Assembly (NCBI GenBank): GCA_033557465.1
Contig: CM066036.1
Span: 721,879,828 to 721,943,827 of the forward strand
Length of the DNA stretch: 64,000 bases
Origin: Ichthyophis bannanicus
Lineage: Eukaryota; Chordata; Amphibia; Gymnophiona; Ichthyophiidae
Direction of reading: 5' to 3'
Shown here: positions 1-9,349 of the stretch, one piece after another
Layout: each line of letters begins with the position of its first letter
Numbering within the stretch: position 1 is the stretch's first letter
Position numbers and translations under genes: made by a program
The notes under the pieces: model-generated
What the model was told of the DNA's origin: nothing
The model's database searches: none
What the model saw: only the letters and a program-made list of their open reading frames with translations

Positions 1-2117
1 CACAATCCTGCAAGTCCAAATTCAGTCACATCACTCAATAACAGCCAATACCTTAGAGCTCAAGATAATAGGCAAGGGAAGGTTCAGCCAGCCTCCTTTA
101 TCCAATCCCAGCTTATTCTGGAGCTTCCCCTAGTTACATCTGCCTTGGAACAGGTGCTAATTTGTGTGACAGCATTTTGGGGCATGTCTATTAAAATGTG
201 CTATGTTAGCATATGATAAGGCCATGAATCTAGCATGGAGGCCCATGCTAAACTCAGGGGGAGTGTGTGCCCATCCCCCTGCCATTAGTGTATTTCAACC
301 ATGCGACACCCTGCTGTCATGTGGGTGTACTTAATGCCACCCATTAAGGTGGTGTTATGTGTACCTGTGCTAAAATGGCAACAACCATAGTTAGTGCATC
401 CAAGATGCACACTCTAACCATGCTAAGCCTTCAATAACCACATTCCATCCTTAACCTGCCTGATCCCTGCCCAAGCAGGCAGTAACTGGGTAGTGTGGGA
501 TTTTTAGCATGGGGCCCTGCACTAATCATTAATGCAGCATGCTTACCTCATGCTAAGCCCCAAACTAGTGGCTAGTGAACCTTAGTAAGCATGCTTCTTT
601 GTGCTTTGGGGATACATCTCAAAGCCTTATTTATAGCGGCAAATACACTCATATGTGAAAATGAATCCAAAAGAGTCTTTTCAATCCTAATCAGTGACTC
701 ACATATATCCTCAAAAGTAATTTTCCTAATCCCTATACTGTAGATCTTTCTTCAACCAGGGGCACATGCCCTACAGCCTTCAGGAACGGGACTTTGATAG
801 CAAAAATCAAGGTGGAGAAGGCTCACCAGCAACCAGGTTACTGACAGTAATGCTTCGCTCAGTCAGCTTCAGGGCCTCAACCTTGGACAAGACTCCATTC
901 CGTAAGACCTCCGGTACCTCCCCAGCATGACCAGAAAAAACATGCACAAATTAAACTCTGACAACACTCTGCTGGATTGTCGGGATTGGCCCAGAAAAAG
1001 CTGCAAAGGCCAGATCACCAATTATATGTATCAGTGGAGAAGGTGGTGAGATTCATCCTCTAGAGTTCAGAGTAACATCATGCTGCCTGGGGGCGGGGAG
1101 GGGGGCTCTCAAGCTACTCCCCATAACAGCAGTTCAGAGAACTGCAGTCCAATGAACAATGTAGGCATCCATCAGACCTTGGTTCGCAGCAACTAAAATG
1201 TGAGTCTTTTACTTCCTTTTCGGCTTACCCATGACACAAGGAAAATCAAATCAGAGCTCAGGAGCTGATGACCCTCATGGCCATTCATGGCACTATCTTT
1301 GAAATGCCCTGAATATTGCCCATGTTTAATGTGGGATTTGCACTGTGATTCTTTTGATGTTTGCAAAGTTATAATAATTTGTAGATCTCTGACATTTAAG
1401 TGCAATTTTATTCTGAATCGGAGCTGCTACTAAAATCATTCTCACTATACAGATATGTAAAAATAATGAACAATGATCTTACTAAGTATCACTCAATTAC
1501 AATATTTACATCACTTTTCTAACTAATACAGTATGTAGAGCTGGAATCAGATGAGTAATGACAATGGAATAAGTAATAGATTTTTATATTAAAACATCTC
1601 CCTATAATTTTTACAAACTGTTTATAAGCAGTTTATGAGTTACAGTCAATGGAAATTTGTAGTAGGTCTTATGTTCCAGTTTTTTGATATTGTATATTGG
1701 GTAAAGTAGAAATATCAATGTTTATTGTCTCACAACTATTATAATATCTGCACTATACAGTAGATTGTCTCTACATAGTCTCCTGATGACAACTTATTTT
1801 TCCTTTCCTCTGCAATGTGCATTGCAGTATACTAGCAATACAAAGAGATAAATGTTTCATTCTGCATTCATTTGCAAATGTATAAATTGTATCAATACTT
1901 TACTAAAACAGATCACATGGTTTCCAGTCTTTAATAATTCCAGTGAATTTTTTTTCTCTGATCTCACGTTTCAATAGTTTTCATGTATTTCAGGAGTTAA
2001 ATGTATTGTGAGTGTTGAATTTGCAATTCCCTGCGATTCTGACTTACCAAGTTTGGTCAAAATGGAAAGTAAGATCCCTTCAGTTATAACTTAGATCAAC
2101 AATTCCCAAACAGTGTC
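1..2117. other. AT-rich stretch, no gene recognised
   Basis: I see no coding region, RNA gene or intact element. The first 600 bases are rich in short partly complementary words (GCATG, TTAGCA), like the degenerate foldback elements elsewhere in the window, but I could not define arms. The rest is AT-rich single-copy-looking sequence. The only open frames are short and lack family motifs. Confidence 0.5.
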
Positions 2118-2176
2118 ACAGGACAGACTGAGTAGGCCATATTATCTTTATGTGCCGTCATATTTCTTTGTTTCTT
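2118..2176 (+). repeat. CR1-type LINE 3' tail fragment
   Basis: The sequence resembles the terminal 60 bases of the CR1-type LINEs at 7.9 kb and 62.8 kb: a GACAGACTGAGTAGGCCAT word, a TCTTTATGTGCCGTCAT word, then a TTTCTTTGTTTCT end. Only the extreme 3' end is present, as expected for heavy 5' truncation in target-primed reverse transcription. Confidence 0.6.
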
Positions 2177-2413
2177 AGAAGCGCCTCAGTGTGCACATAG
2201 CAGCATTTACATGAGTAGATTGGATTAAACATGTAAATGCAAATTCACAAAGCTGCTGTTTATGCACGGATATCACCATTATGTAGAGAATTCAAGGGGC
2301 TGTGGTGGAGATGTTATTTGAGCACACAAGGGGAGCAGAGGCTCCTGCAGGAGAACAGGGAGTCACAAGGAGCAGGAGACGTCGGATGAGCAAATCCTTC
2401 TTTATTAAAAAGA

Positions 2414-2446
2414 GACCCCAACGCGTTTCGGCAACGCCTTCTTCAG
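2414..2446 (-). ncRNA. hammerhead-ribozyme-like motif, left arm
   Basis: Read on the minus strand: the core CTGAAGA, a 3-bp stem (GGC/GCC) closed by GTT, then GAAAC, then GTC as a candidate cleavage site. This is the order expected for the compact hammerheads described in Penelope-like elements. Stem I pairing is not evident in the flanks and stem III would be only about 2 bp, so activity is uncertain. Confidence 0.5.
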
Positions 2447-2691
2447 GGGGAGGGCTACAAATATATCCAGAGGTTTGTATCGTGTGATATAAAACCAATA
2501 AATTGTAGGCACTGTGAAGGGAATTCCGTCGGTAAGACTGACACACTGCACAGATTCTGACACACTGCACAGATTGCATGCAATCTGTGCAGTGTGTCAG
2601 TCTTACCGACGGAATTCCCTTCACAGTGCCTACAATTTATTGGTTTTATATCACACGATACAAACCTCTGGATATATTTGTAGCCCTCCCC

Positions 2692-2723
2692 CTGAAGAAG
2701 GCTTGCCGAAACGCGTTGGGGTC
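2692..2723 (+). ncRNA. hammerhead-ribozyme-like motif, right arm
   Basis: CTGAAGA (2692-2698), a GGC-TT-GCC mini stem II, GAAA (2708-2711), and GTC (2721-2723). It mirrors the left-arm motif in the palindrome. Stem II here has a 2-nt loop rather than the 3-nt loop of the left copy, so the arms have diverged slightly. Stem I is not obvious. Confidence 0.5.
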
Positions 2724-2850
2724 TCTTTTTAATAAAGAAGGATTTGCTCATCCGACGTCTCCTGCTCCTGGAGATGTTATTTGAGCCTGGTTTTGGTAGT
2801 CCAAAAATCTACATCTGTATCTCCTATTTTACAACGGGAATTCACATATA

Positions 2851-3062
2851 CAGGGTGGCCCAAAAAAAGTGAGAATATCTCGTAGCATATAAGTTATTTA
2901 AAAATTCAAAAAGACAGATGTAAACGATTGACAAATTAAAAAAACAAAGACAGCGACCAGAAATTGTCGAAATAAAGACGTTATGTAGCTAAAAAATGTA
3001 AATAAGCAAAGTATTTAAGCTTTTAATTTATGAAATGTTCTCACTTTTTTTGGGCCACCCTG
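2851..3062. mobile_element. Tc1/mariner-type MITE with perfect 25-bp inverted repeats and TA target
   Basis: A 212-bp element begins CAGGGTGGCCC and ends in the exact reverse complement. The terminal inverted repeats are identical for 25 bp, including a 7-A run and GTGAGAA. It is flanked by TA on both sides (2849-2850 and 3063-3064), the hallmark Tc1/mariner target duplication. The CAGGGTG terminus is typical of mariner-type elements. The inside is AT-rich and non-coding, so it would need transposase in trans. The perfect ends suggest a fairly recent insertion. Confidence 0.9.
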
Positions 3063-3424
3063 TATGTCTAAACATTTCCATGTCAAGATTTATACCTGCT
3101 CTGAGGCACAAATAGATTTTTACAAAGTCCTCATTTTGGCCAGCATTTTATACAAGGGATTAAGGGAGTTATTCTGCAAACCCCCCCCCCCCCCCATTGT
3201 TTATTTCTTCTTTCAAAATGAAAATTAGCACACATTTTGGTTTCAGTATTATAGATGCAGTACTTACAGATTTGCAAAATGGCCTGACTGCATGTGGACT
3301 AAGCAGTGCAATTCTTTGGAGTTTAAATTATCCTCTAACCTCTTTTGAGAGGGTAATTTGTTTTCCTGGATAAATTGATAACAACGCAAAATATATCCTC
3401 ATAGGCATTTTTGTTAGTCACAAT

Positions 3425-5487
3425 AGTCTTTGGAAACCAAAACATTCATGCTTTTATTCTATTTGTCCCCGGTACTATCTATAGGGGAAGCTATTTTGCA
3501 ATGGAACAGTGAGACTTGCCCTTATTGGCAATCAAACCTGCAAGAAACAATGGCAGGCATCTGCAACAACACTACAAGCCATCAAATGTGTCACAACCCC
3601 CCCCCCCCCAGGAGTAACAGAAGAGGGCAAGGAGTACGTATAGAGGCAGGAGGAGTACCAGAAGCTATCATAAGAAAGTCAAAGTGGTACAAAGAAGGCA
3701 ATGAACACTTCAAGATAGTGGAAGAGGGCAAAGTAGCACCATAAATGGTGGAAGTATAGCAAAGTACTTTGAGAACAGTACAATGGCAAGATGACTGGCA
3801 TAACATCCAAACCAGCTGCAACATCCTAAATTACACCAGGAGAGCCAGTACAGCAACAGAAGACTTGTCATGAGCTTAGGCTGAAGGTGTGGGGTAAATT
3901 CAACTCAACAGAGTGCCCACAAGGTAGAGTCTGGCACTGAGCATAGGAATTATTAAGAACAAAGGAAGGTCTCCCCAGAATTGAAGAAGCATTTGTGACA
4001 AGTTTATATGACGTACCAAGGGATTGAAATAAGAATCAGAGGATGCATTGTTTTAAAGACTCCAAAGACAGTGAGAGTGATGCTGCAGCAAATGTGGAGA
4101 CAGTCCAGAAGAGCAGAGGGAGATCAATGCAGCTGCAAGATAGGCTGGAAGCTCCTATAATGAAAGGCTGATACCTGTGGCAGAGGGCTGATAGTCAACA
4201 AGGACAGTAATAGAGGGTGGTGGATGTTAGGGCAATCACATCCCATGCAAACTAGAGATGATTGGGCTATGAGGCTGGCTAGGTGGGTGTCCCTTTCCTC
4301 TAACAGTCCTTCATGCTTTATCCATCCTGATAGAAATACCATTTTAAGTCAAACGTATAACAGTAGCTGTTCTCCCTTGTTATTACTTCTAAACAATTAA
4401 ACGTTTATAAGAACTTCAATGAGAGAACTCAAGGCTCATCAATGGAGGTAGGCTGGTATTGTCCCCACTCCTGGACTCGAGTTGTTAGGAACTGCATCCC
4501 AAAGCTTTCAACAGAACACCCCAAGAGACATATAATAACAAGCCAAAGGCGCCCACAAAGATGCAAAGCTGTAGGAGGATGAGGCGTGGCTCTGAAAAAG
4601 CCAAAGCACACTGGTCGTAAAGCCACACATTTAGAAGGATGGCATTTAAGAATGGTGAAAGTTGTACAATGAAATGCCCAATGCACTCTCAAAGGTACAA
4701 AGCAGCATCTGTAAAGGTGCTTTGGGCCAGAAAAAGCCAAAGCACACTGGTCGCAGAGCTATGAAGGATGAAAAGTGGCATGAAACATCCAAATCAGCAG
4801 GGGAGAGGTGAAGGGCTCAGCGAGGCAAACCATGAGAGCAGTATCAACAGAGTGAAGCAGGCAGCAGTGGCAGAGAGAGAGAGAGAGACAAGGAGAAAGG
4901 AGGTCCTTTTTTGGTTTCTTTGATTTTTTAAATTTCCTTTTTTATATTTATTTTTGCCAGGTAGGCCTAAACTGACCCACTGGAAGTGTGGTAACAGGTC
5001 ACAGAGGAGGCAGGCAGGAGCAGAATTTGAAAACACTGCAATATGTGGTTCATATCTCATGAGCATGACTGGCAGCAAAGGGCAGAAAATGAAAGAAAGT
5101 ATAGGACAGGCTGGAATCATCAGAAAAGGGAGACTTTTTCAGTTCTTTTTGTTTTATTTCCTTTCTGTTTGTTTTGGTTTTTGCTTTTTTATGTCTTGTT
5201 TTTTTCTTTTAAGTTTTGTCATGGGAGACTGAGAGGTAGTCATTGTAAATGGGCACCATCCTTGAGAGACTGCAGTGCAAAGTGTCAAGAAGACAGCTTG
5301 TAGACACTGAAGGTGGAAGGTGTGGAAATTGCCCCTCAGTATAGCTTTACATTCATCTCATCTCCCAGTTGTAGGACAATGAAGGGAAACCAAACAAGGC
5401 AAGGTTTATCTTTAGAAACACTTGCTTTTCCACCAAGTCCGGTGCAAGCCATGAATTATGGGGGGCCACAATATCTACTGCCATGAA
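3425..5487 (+). repeat. LR1 dispersed repeat, copy A (longest copy)
   Basis: This stretch matches three other places in the window in the same orientation. Bases 3.43-3.85 kb match 26.39-27.0 kb, 3.93-4.34 kb match 30.2-30.65 kb, and 4.1-5.49 kb match 32.1-33.3 kb. Shared words include AAGCCAAAGCACACTGG, which occurs twice in this copy about 135 bp apart. The match includes a T-rich block (4.91-4.96 and 5.13-5.22 kb). No open frame carries a recognisable domain and no termini or target duplications were found, so class is unknown. It may be a decayed non-autonomous retroelement or an old segmental duplication unit. Confidence 0.65.
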
Positions 5488-5900
5488 GAATATGAGACCA
5501 TAAGAATATAAGATTTGCCAAACTGGGTTAGACTAATGGTCCATCAAGCCCATTATCTATTTCCAATAGTGGCCAATCCAGGTCTCAAGTATCTGGCAGG
5601 ATCCCAGAAGGTAAAAAGAATCCATGCTGCTTATCCCAGGGCTAAATAGTGAATTTCCTTAGTCCAGTTCAATAACGGCATATAAACGTTTCCTCCAAGA
5701 ACATGTCCAAACCTTTTTTAAACCCAGCTATATTAACAACTTTTACTAAATTGTCTGGCAATGGATTTCAGAGCTTAATTATATGTTAAATGAAAAAATA
5801 TTTCCTCCAATTAGTTGTAAATGCACTACTGTGTAGTTTCATTCAATGTCCCCTAGGGGTATGTTTGCATCAGAAATGCTACCATTTTGAAGTTTCCGAT
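5480..5900 (-). repeat. CR1-type LINE 3' end (RT C-terminus and 3' tail)
   Basis: On the minus strand the translation has the CR1 C-terminal pattern (WNSLPD-like, then AGFKKGLDMFLEE), followed by a non-coding tail that includes the complement of AGACTAATGGTCCATCAAGCCC. It ends near 5490 with complements of ATAAGAATATAAG, like the short octamer-type repeats at CR1 3' ends. The 5' part is truncated and frames are broken. It differs from the CR1 at 6.8-7.96 kb and so represents a second CR1 subfamily. Confidence 0.75.
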
Positions 5901-5989
5901 AACCTCCCAGCCATACTAAGCATACTTCAAGGCTTCTAGCAAAGTCTTGATGCTGCTGTAATCTTCTTTGAGGCTCACTGAGTGAGCTA

Positions 5990-6585
5990 GGGGAAGAGAC
6001 GGATACTTGTTCCCATTATGTAGCAGCATGGCTTTGAGGCTCCTGGAAGAGCTGTCAATGAACAGTTCCCACTCTTTCGTGTTACATGCATTTCAAATTG
6101 TGGCAAAAGCAGAGCCCAACTAGACTAGTGAAGAAGCTTGAAAAAGTGTGGTGATGCTTCCTCTGACCTGGCACTTGCACACTTTCATCCAACAAGTTCC
6201 ACTGCTTGAACCTGGACATCAAAAGCTCAGCATTGGACTTGGTGAGACAAAAATCTCTGACCAAGTCATTGATGTCATTTTGATTCGGGTAGTAAGGGTT
6301 TCTCTCCTCAGCTCCACCTCTGATATTGTAATCTAGATCTGTAACATCTTCTTTGTTTTGTGAATTGCTGCTTTCTCTGTGGAGGATTGGGTACAGGGAG
6401 CTCTGGGCAGTGTGGTATCAGGACAATGGATAAAGGAATGTTCAGATACATGACAGAAGGAACATTCTTGCCAGTCCAGCATTTGGAAGGATCCACCAAG
6501 CAGCAATTGCTCAAGTGGTCAGTGGGTTCCCGCCAAATTCTTGGGATAGCAAACTTCATGATGCTCTTTTACCTTCTGTACCATA
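5990..6585 (-). pseudogene. transposon-like gene of the MASRGCKHPADAF family, 3' exon (broken)
   Basis: Minus-strand translations contain FAIPRIWREPTDH (about 6555-6515), a proline-rich PHCPELPVPNPP stretch, and further on LTKSNAELLMSRFKQWNLLDESV (about 6245-6175) and LCFCHN. These match, from memory, a multi-copy protein family found in many invertebrate and lower-vertebrate genomes that I cannot assign to a named transposon superfamily. Several stops and frameshifts make it non-functional. It begins right after a good minus-strand acceptor at 6586-6587 (pyrimidine-rich tract then CAG) and joins in phase with the exon ending at 7963. The distal, presumably catalytic, part is missing below 5990. 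Confidence 0.7.
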
Positions 6586-7962
6586 CTGCCAAAGAAAAAA
6601 TAAAAATGTAAAAATAAAAATTAAATAATGTTTATAATTGTGATGATCAAATTAATTAAAATTAATGGTGTTCTTGCTAAATATTTCATATATTATGTAA
6701 AACTTCAGTAACAATAAAGATTTTATAACATAAAATGCCACAGTCTAAGCCAGCATCAATTTGTTAGACAAATCTGATTGATTTCTTTGACTGGGTGACT
6801 AGGGAGTTGGACAGAGGGAGTGCCCTAGATGTGGTGTATTTAGATTTCAGTAAAACACTTGACACTGTTCCACACAGGCGATTTATAAACAAACTAATCA
6901 CCCTTGGGATGGACCCTAAAGTTACTGCTTAGGTTAGAAATTGGTTGAGTGGGAGGTGACAAAGGGTACAGGAAAATAGAGTTCACTCTGAGGAGAAGGA
7001 GATTACCAGTGGAGTGCCTCAGGGATCTGTGCTTGGTCTGATTCTTTTTAACATCTTTGTTAGTGATATTTGCGGAAGGGCTTTTGGGTAAGGTTTGCCT
7101 CTTTGCGGATGATACCAAAATCTGCAATAGAGTAGACACCCAGAAAGGTGTGGATAACATGAGGAGGGATCTAGCTAAGCTTGAAGAATGGTCTAGAATT
7201 TGGCAGCTGAGATTTAATGCTAAAAAATGTAGGGTCATACATTGGGGCTGCAACAATCCAAGGGAGCAGTACAGTATAGCGGGTGACGTATTTTTGTCAA
7301 CGGAAGAAGAATGGGACCTGGGTGTGGTTGTGTTTGATGATCTTAAAGTAGCTAAATAGGTAGAAAAGATGACAGCGAAAGCTAGAAGGATGTTTGGGTG
7401 CATAGGGAGAGGAATGGCCAGCAGATGAATGGAGGTGATAGTGCCTCTATATAAGTCTATGGTGTGATGTCATTTGGAGTATCATGTGCAATTCTGGAGA
7501 CTGTACCTTCAAAAGGATATAAATAGGTTGGAGTTGGTGCAGAGGGTGGCTGCTAAAATGATTAATGGTCTTCATTATAAAGCATATGAGGATAGACTTA
7601 CGGGGCTTAATATGTATACTTTAGAGGAAAGGCGGGACAGAGGTGATATGATTGAATGCACAGGAGGAGAGCCTCTTTTGATTGAAAGCAAGTTCTACTA
7701 TGGGGGACATAAGATAAGGGTGAAACGGGCTAGAATCAGGAGTAATATGCGGAAATATTTCTTTATAGAAAGAGTGATAGATGTGTGGAATAGTCTCCCA
7801 GTGGAGGTGATAGAGATGAGGACAGTATCTGAATTCAAAAAAGCATGGGACAAACACAGAAGCTCTCTAAAGGAAAAAAAGTGGACTCTTGTAGTGGTTG
7901 ATATAAAGGGCAGACTAGATAGGCCTTGTGGTCATTTTCTGCTGTCATGTTTCTATGTTTAC
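6586..7962 (-). other. GT-AG intron of the MASRGCKHPADAF-family gene, invaded by CR1
   Basis: The coding similarity stops at CKKTLE (7963) and resumes at WYRR (6585) with no residues lost. On the minus strand the gap starts GTAAAC and ends in a T-rich tract plus GGCAG, giving a phase-1 intron. The AT-rich 6590-6765 part looks like original intron, while 6768-7960 is a plus-strand CR1. The CR1 3' end abuts the donor almost exactly, so the donor GT may be partly CR1-derived. That caveat leaves open insertion rather than intron on that side. Confidence 0.55.
6768..7959 (+). mobile_element. CR1-type LINE, 5'-truncated, RT pseudogene
   Basis: The plus-strand translation shows reverse transcriptase motifs in order: LDVVYLDFSKTLDTVPH (about 6826-6876), SGVPQGSVLG (about 7006-7036), LFADD (about 7103-7117), then a CR1-type C-terminus (EYHVQFWRLYLQKDI, ERVIDVWNSLPVEV). 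FADD, the catalytic motif, is intact. Open segments run 7057-7359 and 7474-7995 but stops and frameshifts separate them. The 3' tail (GGGCAGACTAGATAGGCC, TTTCTATGTTT) ends at 7959. The endonuclease half is missing. The copy at 61.7-62.9 kb and the fragment at 31.3 kb belong to the same subfamily. Confidence 0.9.
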
Positions 7963-8169
7963 CTTCCAGAGTTTTCTTGCAGTGCTCACAAGTGAAATGA
8001 GGCACCCAGGGTTTGTTCTGATCCCCAAAACACATGCTGAAATATGCCTTGTGTGCTTCACACATCTTGGCAGATGCTTCCATGGATACGTTTTCGCTTT
8101 TGTCTTGATAAAATTGCCACAGACATAACAAAATGCATCTGCCGGATGCTTACAACCTCTTGATGCCAT
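7963..8169 (-). pseudogene. transposon-like gene of the MASRGCKHPADAF family, 5' exon
   Basis: From an ATG at 8169 the minus strand reads MASRGCKHPADAFCYVCG, with CxxC pairs (CYVCG, later CEHCKK) typical of a zinc-binding N-terminal domain. One frameshift near 8080 divides it, with the frame continuing as SAKMCEAHKAYF...DQNKPWVPHFTCEHCKKTLE. I recognise the family as a repeated, transposon-borne gene in many animals but not its superfamily. It is followed by a candidate GT donor at 7961-7962. Upstream on the same strand are a TATA box (8302-8312) and a heat-shock-element array (8404-8436). Confidence 0.7.
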
Positions 8170-8301
8170 GTCAGTCCACTTAAGGAGTTAGAATGAAAAT
8201 AAACTGGTGAGCTTAAGACACGTGTTGTCGCTGCTTGCTCCTAGGTTTCTAGTCGGTAAGGAGGCTGCTGAACAACTGCACTCACTCCGCGCAAATCCAT
8301 T

Positions 8302-8312
8302 GTTTATATAGA
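8302..8312 (-). promoter_or_regulatory. TATA box of the MASRGCKHPADAF-family gene
   Basis: The minus strand reads CTATATAAACA about 135 bp upstream of the ATG at 8169, leaving room for a transcription start near 8275 and a leader of roughly 100 nt. It lies downstream of the heat-shock-element array, at the spacing seen in hsp70-type promoters. Confidence 0.5.
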
Positions 8313-8403
8313 TGCGAGGTGGAAGTGACATTTATAACAGTCACCAAAAGGCTTTTATTAAACGTTCTCAAAAGTTATAGAAAGTTTGAAAAGTTTTGCA
8401 AAG

Positions 8404-8436
8404 TTCTGGAAAGCTCTAGAAAGTTCTAGAATTTTC
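8404..8436 (-). promoter_or_regulatory. heat-shock element array (alternating GAA/TTC pentamers)
   Basis: The sequence holds GAA at 8419-8421, TTC at 8424-8426, GAA at 8429-8431 and TTC at 8434-8436, each two bases apart: four consecutive perfect nGAAn units in alternating orientation. A further TTC-GAA pair lies at 8404-8411. Three units normally suffice for HSF1 trimer binding. The array lies about 100 bp upstream of a TATA box and 240-270 bp upstream of the ATG of the minus-strand transposon gene. Function is inferred. Confidence 0.65.
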
Positions 8437-8851
8437 CAAAAGGTACTCCAAGTTTACTTTGCAATAAAAATATCTAGAGTGTCCTGCAAAATAGGTAATT
8501 TTCAAAAATATCACTCTACTAGTCCCAAAAGTAATGTTTGTGGGTCATAATTGCCATTTCCTATGGTTTTGAGACATAAGATAACAGAAAATAACACTTA
8601 TTACATAGGAACAAGAAAAAGTAAGAAATTGTTACACAGTGTAATTAATGCAGAAAACATAAAGTAGACAAAGACAAAACAACATAAAGCAATGGATTAC
8701 ATATTATAGGAGGGAGAAAACTGGAGTAGCACAATAATATAATAATTAAGATATTGATTACTGTAGGAAACAGTAGAAGAGAGAAGGGCTAAGTGGTATA
8801 AAAAAAAAGGAAAAAGAAGATCAGGCTTGGAAGGCTTGTGTAAAGAACCAA

Positions 8852-9338
8852 GGGCCCAGTATTGAGTTGGGTGCATTTCCGAAGTGCTATGCACCTCGTT
8901 GGTGCATAGCCCTCCCTGCTGACCTCTAACCTGGATATTTAATGCCACAGCGATGGCATTGAATATCCGGGGATTGCTATAGACACAGGAAGATGCCAAA
9001 GCTAAATGGGCAGTAGCGATATTGCATGCTGCCCGGTTAGCTCCTGCGTCTTAAAGACAATTGAGGATATTCCTTGACCATCTTTTTGGTGCAGATCACT
9101 AACTGGGCAGAATGCAATATCGTTGCTTCCCAGTTATCTCTTGTCGCTGCCTCCGTTCTGTCCCAGAACATCCCCGACATGTCCCGATGCTAACCGGATA
9201 GCATTGGGGTGCATAGGGGAGTTAGAAGGGTATATTCAATGGCACAAACTATGTAAGTGCCGTTGAATATCCCCATTTAAGGCATTTACATGGTTTACTG
9301 GGCTGTAAACCATGTAAAAGCCTTTTGAAAATGGGCCT
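8852..9338. repeat. R1 foldback repeat, copy 1 (best complete copy)
   Basis: A 487-bp unit starts GGGCCCAGTATTGAG and ends TTTTGAAAATGGGCC, so its ends are imperfect inverted repeats of a GGGCCC-GATATT word. Inside are repeated complementary blocks (GCGATATTGCATGCTGCC; GGCATTGAATATCC) and a subterminal hairpin at 9281-9322. Related copies are at 42.6, 54.9 and 30.7 kb, with a bare end at 48.03 kb. It has no coding capacity. The foldback structure suggests a DNA-transposon-derived MITE, but no target duplication was identified. Confidence 0.7.
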
Positions 9339-9349
9339 CAAGTTTTTAG

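Larger units (their letters stand above)
2306..2786. mobile_element. Penelope-like palindromic insertion with 18-bp target duplication
   Basis: An insertion of about 445 bp lies between two copies of TGGAGATGTTATTTGAGC (2306-2323 and 2769-2786). The inside is a near-perfect inverted repeat centred at 2578/2579, with arms of about 190-210 bp. The left arm has an extra outer 45 bp and a duplicated 19-bp unit next to the centre. Each arm carries a conserved block (CTGAAGA, a short stem, GAAACGCGTTGGGG) that I associate with the terminal repeats of vertebrate Penelope-like elements and their hammerhead ribozymes. No coding sequence remains. The perfect target duplication indicates one insertion event of an already palindromic molecule, or inversion during insertion. 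Confidence 0.75.
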
